Shown: positions 1 to 6,982, counted from the first letter of the stretch. The stretch is 14,668 nt of DNA from Cyanobacteria bacterium UBA3803 (GCA_002369055.1 DFEL01000176.1:1-14668); one strand, 5' to 3'. Numbers and translations are program-made. Notes: a model not told the origin generated them from the letters alone.

Positions 1-696
1 GCTATCTACTTTTTTGATAACGTAATAGTGCATTTTACCTATACCGTCATGACAATTCATCATTTTTGAACCTGCTACAAAGCTATGACGATTCATAGGC
101 ATACTGCCAATTTTATCAAGTAATTGTATAGTTTGTTCTTTATTTGCAGAAGAAAGAGGCGAAATACTGTCATCACCAATACTTATAGGCTTTTTACCCG
201 TTAAAGTTTCCATATAAACACTTGCAAGATTACCTTCCAAGTAGCTGTCATATCCAAAAGTCCTTAAATACCAAGGTTTTGCATCAGATTTATCTTTGAT
301 AACTCCTGATGTGGCAGTTTCTACACTTCCTGTCGGATTTAATCTTGTTCTGCCTGTTACAACTTCATATCTGACATCATTTTTAACAGCATAAATATTG
401 TCTTTATCGTACTTGTTAAATCTAACTTCAAAAGTGTCACCATCAGGAGATGTTTTTATACTTTGTTTCAGCATTTGCTTACCAAATCCACTCTTGGCAA
501 GAGCCTTTAACGTTGACACAAGGTAGCAATCCGAACGCATTAATTGCGGAGTTGCTAAGATATCTTTTATTTGACCTTTTGTTATCTTTTTATACCCCTC
601 AGTATATTCACTTTTAGGGTCTTTGTAATTTCTTGCTTTATTTTGTGTATTTGTATTTACATCTTGCGATGTTGATGTATAACCTACTGAAATCAT
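1..696 (-). CDS. Calpain-like cysteine protease, partial (3' end beyond left edge)
   Basis: I translated this minus-strand frame by hand. It is open from an ATG at 696 to base 1, giving 232 residues with no stop. Around residues 54-61 is RSDCYLVS, which resembles the calpain (peptidase C2) active-site Cys motif. A second motif, GKMHYYVIKKV near residue 213, resembles the calpain His region. The Cys57-His213 spacing of 156 is close to that of animal calpains. GDTFEVRF near residue 86 also fits the calpain fold. The catalytic Asn would lie just past the left edge. The start is uncertain: no Shine-Dalgarno precedes the ATG. The frame stays open upstream and would add a lysine plus a hydrophobic stretch (IIKFYLFYISMISVGY), which would make a signal peptide if translation began at a TTG or ATT codon. 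The family call is motif-based, and the substrate is unknown. Confidence 0.6.
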   Translation of the reverse strand, partial: MISVGYTSTSQDVNTNTQNKARNYKDPKSEYTEGYKKITKGQIKDILATPQLMRSDCYLVSTLKALAKSGFGKQMLKQSIKTSPDGDTFEVRFNKYDKDNIYAVKNDVRYEVVTGRTRLNPTGSVETATSGVIKDKSDAKPWYLRTFGYDSYLEGNLASVYMETLTGKKPISIGDDSISPLSSANKEQTIQLLDKIGSMPMNRHSFVAGSKMMNCHDGIGKMHYYVIKKVDS

Positions 697-746
697 ACTG
701 ATATAAAACAAATAAAATTTAATAATTGCCCTATTATTAAAAACTA

Positions 747-1280
747 TTAAATAATAACCCAATCAACGAGCGGTCTTATTTCTCCCATTTCTCCGTCAAA
801 ATTTTTTAAAATTTCGTCTATGTTTAAATTTTCCTTTATCGGTTCTGTTGAAAACACTCCGTCTTTGAAAACTTTTGAATAATTCAACCCTTTATTAGCA
901 CAATAAGGAACATTTACCGTACCGTCTTTTTTTAGATACGCAAGACCGTGCGTTCTACAAGTCAGACCTCTGTGAGTATATACCGAGCATAACCCGTTAA
1001 TCAAAAACGGACATTTATATTCAAAACGTTCTCCTTTAAAATTTTCTTTTTGTTTTCTTAATTTCAAAATATTTTCTTTAATTTTTAATTTAACATTTTC
1101 AGGTAACTTTGCGAATTCTTCCATTAAATATCCCATTTCTATCCAAGAAAAAGGATATTCACCAATTTCACAGCAAGCAGAGCAACCCTCATGACAATAT
1201 ATATATTCCGAATTTTCTTCAAAATATTTATCTATTTTCTTTTGAAACTCTTTTATAAATACATCATATTTTTTCAGCAT
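747..1280 (-). CDS. YkgJ-family cysteine-cluster protein (CxxCxxxCC type)
   Basis: This 177-residue protein has the layout of the YkgJ/UPF0153 family, presumed to bind zinc or an iron-sulfur cluster. Visible ligands are C29, C33, C36 and C37 (CHEGCSACC), then CPFL with C90, C98 in a C-x-VY segment, C108 in a LTCR segment, and C127. All eight cysteines are present and in family order. The N-terminal 28 residues and residues 60-85 are lysine/glutamate-rich helices. The molecular role of the family is not settled. The gene diverges from the methyltransferase at 1336. No Shine-Dalgarno precedes the ATG; instead a TAAAAT box ends six bases before it, which suggests a leaderless message. The gene ends 50 bases before the calpain-like ATG. 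Confidence 0.8.
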   Translation of the reverse strand: MLKKYDVFIKEFQKKIDKYFEENSEYIYCHEGCSACCEIGEYPFSWIEMGYLMEEFAKLPENVKLKIKENILKLRKQKENFKGERFEYKCPFLINGLCSVYTHRGLTCRTHGLAYLKKDGTVNVPYCANKGLNYSKVFKDGVFSTEPIKENLNIDEILKNFDGEMGEIRPLVDWVII

Positions 1281-1286
1281 ATAAAA

Positions 1287-1292
1287 ATTTTA
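1287..1292 (-). promoter_or_regulatory. Putative -10 box of a leaderless promoter for the YkgJ gene
   Basis: On the minus strand TAAAAT lies exactly six bases before the ATG at 1280, so transcription would start at or next to the start codon. No convincing -35 hexamer is visible 16-18 bases upstream. Support is the spacing plus the absence of any Shine-Dalgarno; in such A+T-rich DNA a chance match is possible. Confidence 0.35.
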
Positions 1293-1300
1293 ACATAAAT

Positions 1301-1329
1301 TTGCAAAAAGCATTTTTAATAAATATAAT
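1301..1329 (+). promoter_or_regulatory. Sigma-70-type promoter for the methyltransferase gene, predicted leaderless
   Basis: TTGCAA (1301-1306), 17 bases, then a perfect TATAAT (1324-1329). The A of the ATG at 1336 is the seventh base after the -10 box, so the expected +1 coincides with the start codon. There is no room for a Shine-Dalgarno. Confidence 0.65.
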
Positions 1330-1335
1330 AAATTT

Positions 1336-2172
1336 ATGGAAGAAAAATGCAGATTGTGCAATAGCAAAAATATAAAATTAATAAAAAACGGAGTGAGAGA
1401 TAATAAAAATATTGATGTTTTCAAATGCCTAAATTGCGGACTTGAATTTTTATCAAATACACACCAAGCAGATGAAAAATATTATGAACAAGGACAAATG
1501 CATGCTTCATATAACATAAAAAATTGGTTAAAAAGTACATTAACCGATGATAAAAGAAGAACTGATTATTTACGTAAGTATATTACAAATAAAAATATTC
1601 TTGATTTTGGCACAGGAAACGGAGGCTTCTTAATACAAGCAAAAAAATATGCAAAAAGCGTATACGGATGCGATTTAGACAAATCTTTAAACGAACACTA
1701 CAAAAACAATAACCTTGAAGTTAAAAACTCCTTGAACGAGTTTAGCGAAAAATTTGATACTATCACAATGTTTCACGTTTTAGAGCATATTGAAAATCCT
1801 GAACCTGTAATAACAAGTCTTAAAGAACATTTAAAACCAAACGGAAATTTGATTATAGAAGTACCTAATTCGGAAGATGCACTTTTAACACTCTATAAAT
1901 CAGAAGCCTTCAAGAATTTTACATATTGGAGCTGCCACCTCTACGCATATAATTCTATGAATTTGCAAAGACTACTAAAACCAATTGTAAAAATAAATAA
2001 AATTATACACATTCAAAGATACCCATATACAAACCATATAGGTTGGCTTAAAGATAAAAAAGCAGGCGGACACAAAAGATATCATCAAAATAAAATCATA
2101 AACTTCGTATACACAATGTTTTTAAAATTAACAAAAAAAACAGATACTTTGCTGGTAATTGCTTCTTGCTAA
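1336..2172 (+). CDS. Class I SAM-dependent methyltransferase with N-terminal zinc ribbon
   Basis: This is a 278-residue protein. Residues 5-34 carry a four-cysteine zinc ribbon (C5/C8 and C31/C34), as in many methyltransferases of the SAM_MT_23 type. The Rossmann core follows: motif I ILDFGTGNGG at 88-97 (SAM glycine loop), an acidic residue after strand 2 at D113 (CDLD), FHVLEH at 146-151, and NLIIEVPN starting near 171. Related proteins with this ribbon often modify sugars or act in surface-polysaccharide or small-molecule pathways, but no neighbour here points to a substrate. The ATG at 1336 is supported by the promoter position and by the ribbon starting at residue 5. It stands alone, divergent from the YkgJ gene and 56 bases before tpiA. 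The fold is confident, the substrate unknown. Confidence 0.8.
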   Translation: MEEKCRLCNSKNIKLIKNGVRDNKNIDVFKCLNCGLEFLSNTHQADEKYYEQGQMHASYNIKNWLKSTLTDDKRRTDYLRKYITNKNILDFGTGNGGFLIQAKKYAKSVYGCDLDKSLNEHYKNNNLEVKNSLNEFSEKFDTITMFHVLEHIENPEPVITSLKEHLKPNGNLIIEVPNSEDALLTLYKSEAFKNFTYWSCHLYAYNSMNLQRLLKPIVKINKIIHIQRYPYTNHIGWLKDKKAGGHKRYHQNKIINFVYTMFLKLTKKTDTLLVIASC

Positions 2173-2228
2173 TGTAATATGTTTATTTTAAAATTAGTAC
2201 GTATAAGACACAAAAAGGAGATTTAGAA

Positions 2229-3023
2229 ATGTCAAGAAAACCTATTATCGCAGGTAACTGGAAAATGAACCTTTTAAAAGCACAAGCAAAAGAACTTTTT
2301 GAAGGAATAAAAGGTTACGTAAATCAATACACAGCAGTAGAATTACCTACAGTTGTAATAGCACCGGTATTTACATCATTGTCAGCAGTAGAAGATGTAA
2401 AATGCGACTGTGGTTGTGGTGGTAAGAAAATATCAGTAGCATGTCAAAATTGCCACTGGGAACAATCAGGAGCCTATACAGGCGAAATTTCAGTTGAAAT
2501 GGCAAAAGATGCAGGTTGTGATTATGTAATTATCGGTCACTCTGAAAGAAGACAATATTTTTCAGAAACAGACGAAATGATTAATAAAAAGGCAAAAGCA
2601 ATTCTTGCAGGCGGTTTAATACCTATTATTTGCTGTGGCGAAACCTTAGAACAAAGAGAAGCAGGAGTAACAGATTCTCACATTGCAAGTCAAATCAAAG
2701 CAGCACTAGAAGGTATTTCTTCAGAAGATGTTGAAAAATCAGTTATTGCTTATGAACCAATTTGGGCTATCGGTACAGGCAAAACTTGCGATTCTGTTGA
2801 AGCAAACAGAGTTATAGCAATGATTAGAAATGTTGTTAAAGAAATTGCCGGTGAAAAAGCAGCTGATGCAATTAGAATTTTATACGGTGGTTCGGTAAAA
2901 CCAAGTACAATTGAAGAACAAATGCGTCAATCAGATATTGATGGTGCTTTAGTTGGTGGTGCATCATTAAAAGCAGACAGTTTTAACGAAATTATTGCAA
3001 ACACAATGAAAACAATGGCTTAA
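2229..3023 (+). CDS. tpiA: Triosephosphate isomerase
   Basis: TpiA interconverts glyceraldehyde-3-phosphate and dihydroxyacetone phosphate in the cytosol (glycolysis). The protein has 264 residues, slightly longer than the usual ~250. All catalytic elements are visible: N10 and K12 in AGNWKMN, electrophile H104 in IIGHSERR, base E176 in AYEPIWAIGTGKT (the following residues form mobile loop 6), and the phosphate-binding YGGSV at 219-223. Unusual is a short Cys/Gly-rich insertion, CDCGCGGKK at 59-67, just before the conserved AQNCHWE-type strand. It puts five cysteines (59, 61, 63, 72, 75) within 17 residues. A clear AAGGAG Shine-Dalgarno precedes the ATG. It is the first gene of the long plus-strand block, followed by a strong hairpin. 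Confidence 0.97.
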   Translation: MSRKPIIAGNWKMNLLKAQAKELFEGIKGYVNQYTAVELPTVVIAPVFTSLSAVEDVKCDCGCGGKKISVACQNCHWEQSGAYTGEISVEMAKDAGCDYVIIGHSERRQYFSETDEMINKKAKAILAGGLIPIICCGETLEQREAGVTDSHIASQIKAALEGISSEDVEKSVIAYEPIWAIGTGKTCDSVEANRVIAMIRNVVKEIAGEKAADAIRILYGGSVKPSTIEEQMRQSDIDGALVGGASLKADSFNEIIANTMKTMA

Positions 3024-3028
3024 TAATA

Positions 3029-3063
3029 TGTAAAGAGGTGATAATATTAATCACCTCTTTACA
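3029..3063 (+). terminator. Strong intergenic hairpin after tpiA (weak terminator or RNA-processing/stability element)
   Basis: A perfect 14-bp inverted repeat (3029-3042 with 3050-3063, core GTAAAGAGGTGAT) with a 7-base loop starts 6 bases after the tpiA stop. It is not followed by a T-run (ACAAAATAAAAA), so full termination is doubtful. Partial termination or 3'-end protection of tpiA mRNA is more likely. Confidence 0.6.
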
Positions 3064-3082
3064 AAATAAAAAAGGAGAAAAA

Positions 3083-3328
3083 ATGGCACAACAATTTTCA
3101 CAACAAGTAAAAATCAGAACAGGCTTATACGTATTTATTAAAGAAACAACAAATCCTATTGTTTTATACTTTGATAACCCTCAAGCTGTTTATGATGAAT
3201 TAAAACAAGCGATGAAATCACCAAATCCCGTTTTAATAGATAAACAAGCAAACGGTCCTATCAAAAGACTATGCGTAGTATCAAATCAAATCAGAGGTTT
3301 AGCACTTCAAGATGAACAATACCAATAA
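3083..3328 (+). CDS. Uncharacterised small protein (81 aa) between tpiA and yceD
   Basis: I do not recognise this family. The start is the ATG at 3083, preceded at good spacing by AAGGAG (3072-3077). An upstream in-frame GTG at 3038 lies inside the hairpin and is rejected. The 81 residues look like a compact alpha/beta domain: a strand-rich part at 8-30 (KIRTGLYVFIKE, IVLYF), an amphipathic helix around 33-45 (AVYDELKQAM), and two strands at 50-76. There are no membrane segments, and a single cysteine (C64). Its last 17 bases overlap the start of yceD, which implies translational coupling. Position next to yceD-rpmF suggests a role in translation or in the lipid/ribosome operon, but that is inference only. 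Confidence 0.75.
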   Translation: MAQQFSQQVKIRTGLYVFIKETTNPIVLYFDNPQAVYDELKQAMKSPNPVLIDKQANGPIKRLCVVSNQIRGLALQDEQYQ

Positions 3329-3809
3329 AATTTCAATAGATGATATTGAAAATGCTACAAACAAAGTACTTGAAGTTGATTTTGAGGAAATAATTGAAGA
3401 TATCCCGTCTTCAAAACCGGTTAAATCACATCTGATACTAAAATCACTTGGAGATTTTATTGAGGTTACAGGTAATATTCATGCTGACTTGATATTGGAA
3501 TGCGATTTGTGTTTGAAAGAATTTGAATATAAATTGAACGAAGAAATTAATGAAACTTATGCAAAAAGTACATTAATGGAAGAATACGGTCAGGAAACAG
3601 AACTAAAAGACGGACAATTTGTTACGGATTTAGAAGGTAACAATGAAATAGATATTTATGATTTATTGTATCAATCTGTAATATTAAATATACCAAATAA
3701 AAAAGTTTGTGGTATAAATTGTAATAGGGATGTTTTTCAAACAGATGAGGAATTTGTAGAAGAAGATCCACGCATGGAAGTTTTTAAGAATATTAAATTA
3801 GATAAGTAG
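3312..3809 (+). CDS. yceD: YceD/DUF177 family protein (large-subunit rRNA accumulation factor)
   Basis: This 165-residue cytosolic protein of the DUF177/YceD family is nearly always encoded beside rpmF. Family members are linked to accumulation of 23S rRNA and assembly of the 50S subunit. Visible features: beta-rich N-terminus ending in SLGDFIEVTGNIHADLILEC, paired cysteines C64/C67 (CDLC, followed by KEFEY), the conserved IDIYDLLYQSVILNIPNK segment at 113-130, and a second pair C133/C137. The four cysteines probably form a metal site, as in many homologues. The C-terminus is acidic. The ATG overlaps the upstream gene by 17 bases, so it is likely translated by coupling. rpmF follows after 14 bases. 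The call is firm because domain and context agree. Confidence 0.88.
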   Translation: MNNTNKISIDDIENATNKVLEVDFEEIIEDIPSSKPVKSHLILKSLGDFIEVTGNIHADLILECDLCLKEFEYKLNEEINETYAKSTLMEEYGQETELKDGQFVTDLEGNNEIDIYDLLYQSVILNIPNKKVCGINCNRDVFQTDEEFVEEDPRMEVFKNIKLDK

Positions 3810-3823
3810 AAAGGTATAGAAAA

Positions 3824-4162
3824 ATGGCAGTACCAAAGAAAAGAACAGGTGCAAGAAAACAAGCAACAAGACGTTCACACTGGAAAGCAATTAAACCGGC
3901 AACAACAAAATGTACACACTGCGGAGCAACAGTTTTAGCTCACACAGTATGTACTGAATGCGGTTACTATAAAGGAAAAGCAGTAAGTATTAAATCTGCT
4001 GATTATGTTGCAGAAGAAGTAAAATCCGAAAAGAAAACTTCAACAAAAAAAGCAACAAAAAAAGCAGAAGCAAAAGTTGAAACTCCTGTTGAAGAAACAA
4101 AAGTTGAAGAAACTAAAACAGAAGAAGTTAAAGCAGAATCTGAAGAAAAAACAGAAGAATAA
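3824..4162 (+). CDS. rpmF: 50S ribosomal protein L32 with long Lys/Glu-rich C-terminal extension
   Basis: Residues 1-58 are a normal L32: MAVPKKRTGARKQATRRSHW, then a zinc ribbon with C30/C33 and C43/C46 (CTHC, CTEC) and GYYKGKAV. L32 normally ends near residue 57-60, but this protein has 112 residues. Residues ~66-82 are lysine-rich (KSEKKTSTKKATKKAEAK). Residues 83-112 are acidic with VEET/TEE repeats and no aromatic residue, so the tail is probably disordered. The reading frame is clean to TAA at 4162, with plsX starting 22 bases later, so this is not a readthrough artefact. An AAAGGT Shine-Dalgarno sits before the ATG. It acts in the large subunit near the central protuberance. The tail function is unknown. 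Confidence 0.93.
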   Translation: MAVPKKRTGARKQATRRSHWKAIKPATTKCTHCGATVLAHTVCTECGYYKGKAVSIKSADYVAEEVKSEKKTSTKKATKKAEAKVETPVEETKVEETKTEEVKAESEEKTEE

Positions 4163-4184
4163 AAATTCGATATCAGGGGATTAG

Positions 4185-5240
4185 ATGACCAGAATAGCGA
4201 TAGATGCAATGGGTGGTGATCATGCTCCGCACGAAATAGTTGCGGGTGCAGTTTGGGCTGCCTATGAATATAATGTTCCTGTTGAACTGGTTGGGAAACA
4301 AGAGGACATTGAAAGAGAACTCAGCAAGATTAAAATTGAAGGGTTTATATCGGACTGCGGTCAAAAAGGTTCAAAAAAACGAATAAAAATAGATACAGCC
4401 AAGCTTGATATAAAAATAACTAACGCTGACGAAGTAATTGAAATGGGCGAACATCCGGGACAAGCAATAAGAAAGAAGAAAAAATCTTCAATTGTACTTG
4501 GAGTTAAGGCTGTTGCTGACGGAAGCTCCGATGCGATAGTTGCAGCAGGTTCAACAGGTGCGGCTATGGCATCAAGTTTATTTGGCATGGGACGTATAAA
4601 AGGCATAGACAGACCTGCAATAGCAGTTACATTGCCATCTTTAAAGAAACCTGTTGTTCTTATTGACGGTGGTGCAAACAGTGATTGTACACCTGAAATG
4701 TTATATCAATTTGCAATAATGGGAATTGTTTTTTCTAAACACGTTTTAGGCATAAAAGAACCAAGAGTTGGAGTGCTAAACATAGGAGAAGAAGAAACAA
4801 AAGGTAGTACTCTTGCACAAGAAACACATAAAATTCTTGCAGCCAACAAAGATAAATTTAACTTTATTGGTAATATTGAAGGTAAAGAATTACTTTTAGA
4901 TTCTTGCGACGTTGTAGTTTGCGACGGATTTGTAGGTAATGTTGCACTAAAGGTTACGGAAGGTACAGCAACACTGTTATTCAAATTAATTAAAGAACAA
5001 TTTGGACAATCTTTGTTTGGTGGTGTTGTAGGTTTAATGGCAAAATTGTTTTTAAGAAAAGTTTATCCTAAAATCAACTATGAAGAATATGGTGGCATGC
5101 TTCTTTTAGGTGTAAAAGGGATTACCGTAATTTCTCACGGCAGAAGCAAGGCTTATGCGATAAAAAATGCTGTTCGTGTAGCGAAAGAAGCGGTTGAAAC
5201 AGGCTTGAATAAAAAAATTGAAGAATTAATAGGGGAATAA
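4185..5240 (+). CDS. plsX: Phosphate acyltransferase PlsX
   Basis: PlsX converts acyl-ACP plus phosphate into acyl-phosphate, the donor for PlsY in phospholipid synthesis; it is a peripheral membrane enzyme. The 351 residues include the N-terminal signature IAIDAMGGDHAPHE, IRKKKKSSI near 95, AAGSTGAAMA near 120-129 (family SAGNTGA), DGGAN at 151-155, VGVLNIGEEETKG, and CDGFVGNVALKV. The region around residues 45-75, before the TNADEVIEMGEHP segment, is a little longer than in many homologues. AGGGGA at 4175-4180 precedes the ATG. The stop overlaps the fabD ATG by one base (TAATG), showing tight coupling. In many bacteria fabH lies directly downstream; here fabD follows instead. Confidence 0.96.
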   Translation: MTRIAIDAMGGDHAPHEIVAGAVWAAYEYNVPVELVGKQEDIERELSKIKIEGFISDCGQKGSKKRIKIDTAKLDIKITNADEVIEMGEHPGQAIRKKKKSSIVLGVKAVADGSSDAIVAAGSTGAAMASSLFGMGRIKGIDRPAIAVTLPSLKKPVVLIDGGANSDCTPEMLYQFAIMGIVFSKHVLGIKEPRVGVLNIGEEETKGSTLAQETHKILAANKDKFNFIGNIEGKELLLDSCDVVVCDGFVGNVALKVTEGTATLLFKLIKEQFGQSLFGGVVGLMAKLFLRKVYPKINYEEYGGMLLLGVKGITVISHGRSKAYAIKNAVRVAKEAVETGLNKKIEELIGE

Positions 5241-6160
5241 TGAAAAAAATAGCATTTATATTTCCGGGACAAGGTTCTCAATCAGTTGGAATGGGTCATG
5301 ATTTATATGAAAATTATGACTCTGCAAAGTTAGTATTTGATACTGCTGATAGAGTTTTAGGTAAAAGCATATCAAAACTATGCTTTGAAGGTCCGGAAGA
5401 TGATTTAAAACAAACAATTAATACACAGCCAGCTATTTTAACAACATCAATAGCAGCATTAGAAGCTCTAAAGACAAAGTTAAATATTACTCCGGCTTAT
5501 GTAGCCGGTCACAGTTTAGGTGAATATGCGGCATATTATACAGCAGGTGCTATTTCGCTTGAAAATGCTTTTAAATTAATACAAAAAAGAGCCGAGTTAA
5601 TGAGCGAAACAAAAGGTGGTTCTATGGCTGCAGTATTAAATTCCGATGAAGAAACAATAAAAGCCTGCATGGAGCAAGTAAATGGATATGTTGCAATAGC
5701 AAATTATAACTCTCCAAAGCAAATTGTTATAACAGGTGACGAAAATGCGGTTAAACAGACTTGTGATTTATTACTTGAAAAAGGAGTAAAAAGAGTTGTA
5801 CCGCTTGCTGTATCAGGTGCATTTCACTCCGAATTTATGAAAAATGCAGGTGAACAGTTTGGTGAATTTGTAAAAAATATTGATGTAAATGAGGCAAAAA
5901 TACCTGTTGTAACAAATGTTGATGCTGAATTTACAACATCCGATTTTAAAGAAAAAATGTCAAAACAGATTTATTCATCTGTACATTGGACTCAATCAAT
6001 TGAAAAAATGATAGAAAATGGTGTTGATACTTTCGTTGAACTGGGTAACGGAACAGTTCTGTCAGGTTTAAACAGAAAAATAAATTCTGAAATTACAACA
6101 TTAAACGTATATGATAAAACATCATTGGAAAATACAGTAAAAATCTTAAGTGAGGTTTAA
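5240..6160 (+). CDS. fabD: Malonyl-CoA:ACP transacylase FabD
   Basis: FabD moves malonyl from CoA to ACP, supplying the elongation unit for fatty-acid synthesis in the cytosol. At 306 residues it is of normal length. Motifs: N-terminal FPGQGSQ (oxyanion region), catalytic S92 in GHSLGEY, R117 in QKRAELM (binds the malonyl carboxylate), H196 in GAFHSEFM, and the C-terminal ELGNG segment. The start shares a base with the plsX stop, and GGGGAA just upstream acts as ribosome-binding site. It is followed at once by fabG, whose Shine-Dalgarno lies in the last fabD codons. Acts together with AcpP encoded downstream. Confidence 0.96.
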   Translation: MKKIAFIFPGQGSQSVGMGHDLYENYDSAKLVFDTADRVLGKSISKLCFEGPEDDLKQTINTQPAILTTSIAALEALKTKLNITPAYVAGHSLGEYAAYYTAGAISLENAFKLIQKRAELMSETKGGSMAAVLNSDEETIKACMEQVNGYVAIANYNSPKQIVITGDENAVKQTCDLLLEKGVKRVVPLAVSGAFHSEFMKNAGEQFGEFVKNIDVNEAKIPVVTNVDAEFTTSDFKEKMSKQIYSSVHWTQSIEKMIENGVDTFVELGNGTVLSGLNRKINSEITTLNVYDKTSLENTVKILSEV

Positions 6161-6161
6161 A

Positions 6162-6887
6162 ATGAGCGAAAAATTAGCATTAGTAACAGGCGGTTCAAGA
6201 GGAATAGGTAAGGCATGTGCATTAGCAATGGCAAAAGAAGGTTACGATGTGGTTATAAATTACGCAGGTAACGAAGAAGCCGCAAACAAAACTGTTACAG
6301 AATTAAAACAACTTGGTGTTGAAGCAGAAGCATACAAATTTGATATATCCGATAACACAGCAACAACAGAAGCAATTAACAAAATTGTAGAAAAATACGG
6401 AAGAATAGATGTTCTTGTAAACAATGCAGGAATAACACGTGACGGTCTTTTCTTAAGAATGACTAAAGAAAATTGGGATGCAGTAATTAACACAAATTTA
6501 ACAGGTGCATACAACGTAACTCAACCCGTTATCAAAGTTATGATGAAGCAACGTTCAGGCTCAATTGTTAATATGGCAAGTATTGTAGGTATTTATGGTA
6601 ATGCAGGACAAGCAAATTATGCAGCAGCAAAAGCAGGTTTGATAGGATTTACTAAATCATTAGCAAAAGAACTTGCATCTCGTAATATTAGAGTAAATGC
6701 AGTTGCTCCCGGATTCATACAAACAGACATGACAAAAGATTTAGACAGCGAAAAAATTACGGAACACATACCTTTAAAAAGATTAGGTACTGCTGATGAT
6801 ATTGCAGACGCAGTTAAATTTTTAGCAACAGGCACAACATACGTTACGGGGCAAGTGTTACAAGTTGATGGTGGACTTACAATATAA
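6162..6887 (+). CDS. fabG: 3-oxoacyl-ACP reductase FabG
   Basis: FabG reduces 3-oxoacyl-ACP to 3-hydroxyacyl-ACP with NADPH. I chose the ATG at 6162 (241 residues) because GAGG at 6152-6155 lies six bases before it and MSEKLALVTGG matches family N-termini; an in-frame GTG at 6150 would add MRFK and overlap the Shine-Dalgarno. Short-chain dehydrogenase features: cofactor loop TGGSRGIG at 9-16, NNAG at 87-90, and the catalytic tetrad N112, S140, Y153, K157 (YxxxK). Further family marks are VNAVAPGFIQTDM and the C-terminal YVTGQVLQVDGG. It starts one base after the fabD stop. A promoter lies just downstream for acpP. Confidence 0.95.
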   Translation: MSEKLALVTGGSRGIGKACALAMAKEGYDVVINYAGNEEAANKTVTELKQLGVEAEAYKFDISDNTATTEAINKIVEKYGRIDVLVNNAGITRDGLFLRMTKENWDAVINTNLTGAYNVTQPVIKVMMKQRSGSIVNMASIVGIYGNAGQANYAAAKAGLIGFTKSLAKELASRNIRVNAVAPGFIQTDMTKDLDSEKITEHIPLKRLGTADDIADAVKFLATGTTYVTGQVLQVDGGLTI

Positions 6888-6913
6888 AGATTATTTACAA
6901 AAAATAAAATAAT

Positions 6914-6941
6914 TTGCAAAAAAAAGTTTATTTGATAAAAT
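6914..6941 (+). promoter_or_regulatory. Putative sigma-70 promoter for acpP
   Basis: TTGCAA (6914-6919), 16 bases, then TAAAAT (6936-6941); a perfect TATAAT at 6941-6946 overlaps it but would need a 21-base spacer. It lies in the 95-base fabG-acpP gap, so AcpP, which is needed in excess, can be made from its own transcript with a leader of about 35 bases. Confidence 0.5.
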
Positions 6942-6982
6942 ATAATTACAAAACAGATAGTTACAAAAAAGAGGAAAAAACA

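Noticed and set aside
721..740. A/T-only hairpin after the YkgJ gene as a terminator
   Set aside because: An 8-bp stem of only A-T pairs without a T-run is too weak to call in such A+T-rich DNA.
3038..3082. Upstream GTG extension of the 81-residue gene
   Set aside because: It lies inside the perfect hairpin; the ATG at 3083 has a well-placed AAGGAG.
4003..4984. Several minus-strand frames opposite rpmF and plsX
   Set aside because: They are shadows of confident genes, with Ser/Phe-rich low-complexity translations and no ribosome-binding sites.
6914..6982. TTG-initiated extension of acpP
   Set aside because: It spans the promoter; ACP begins at the ATG at 6983 with standard length.
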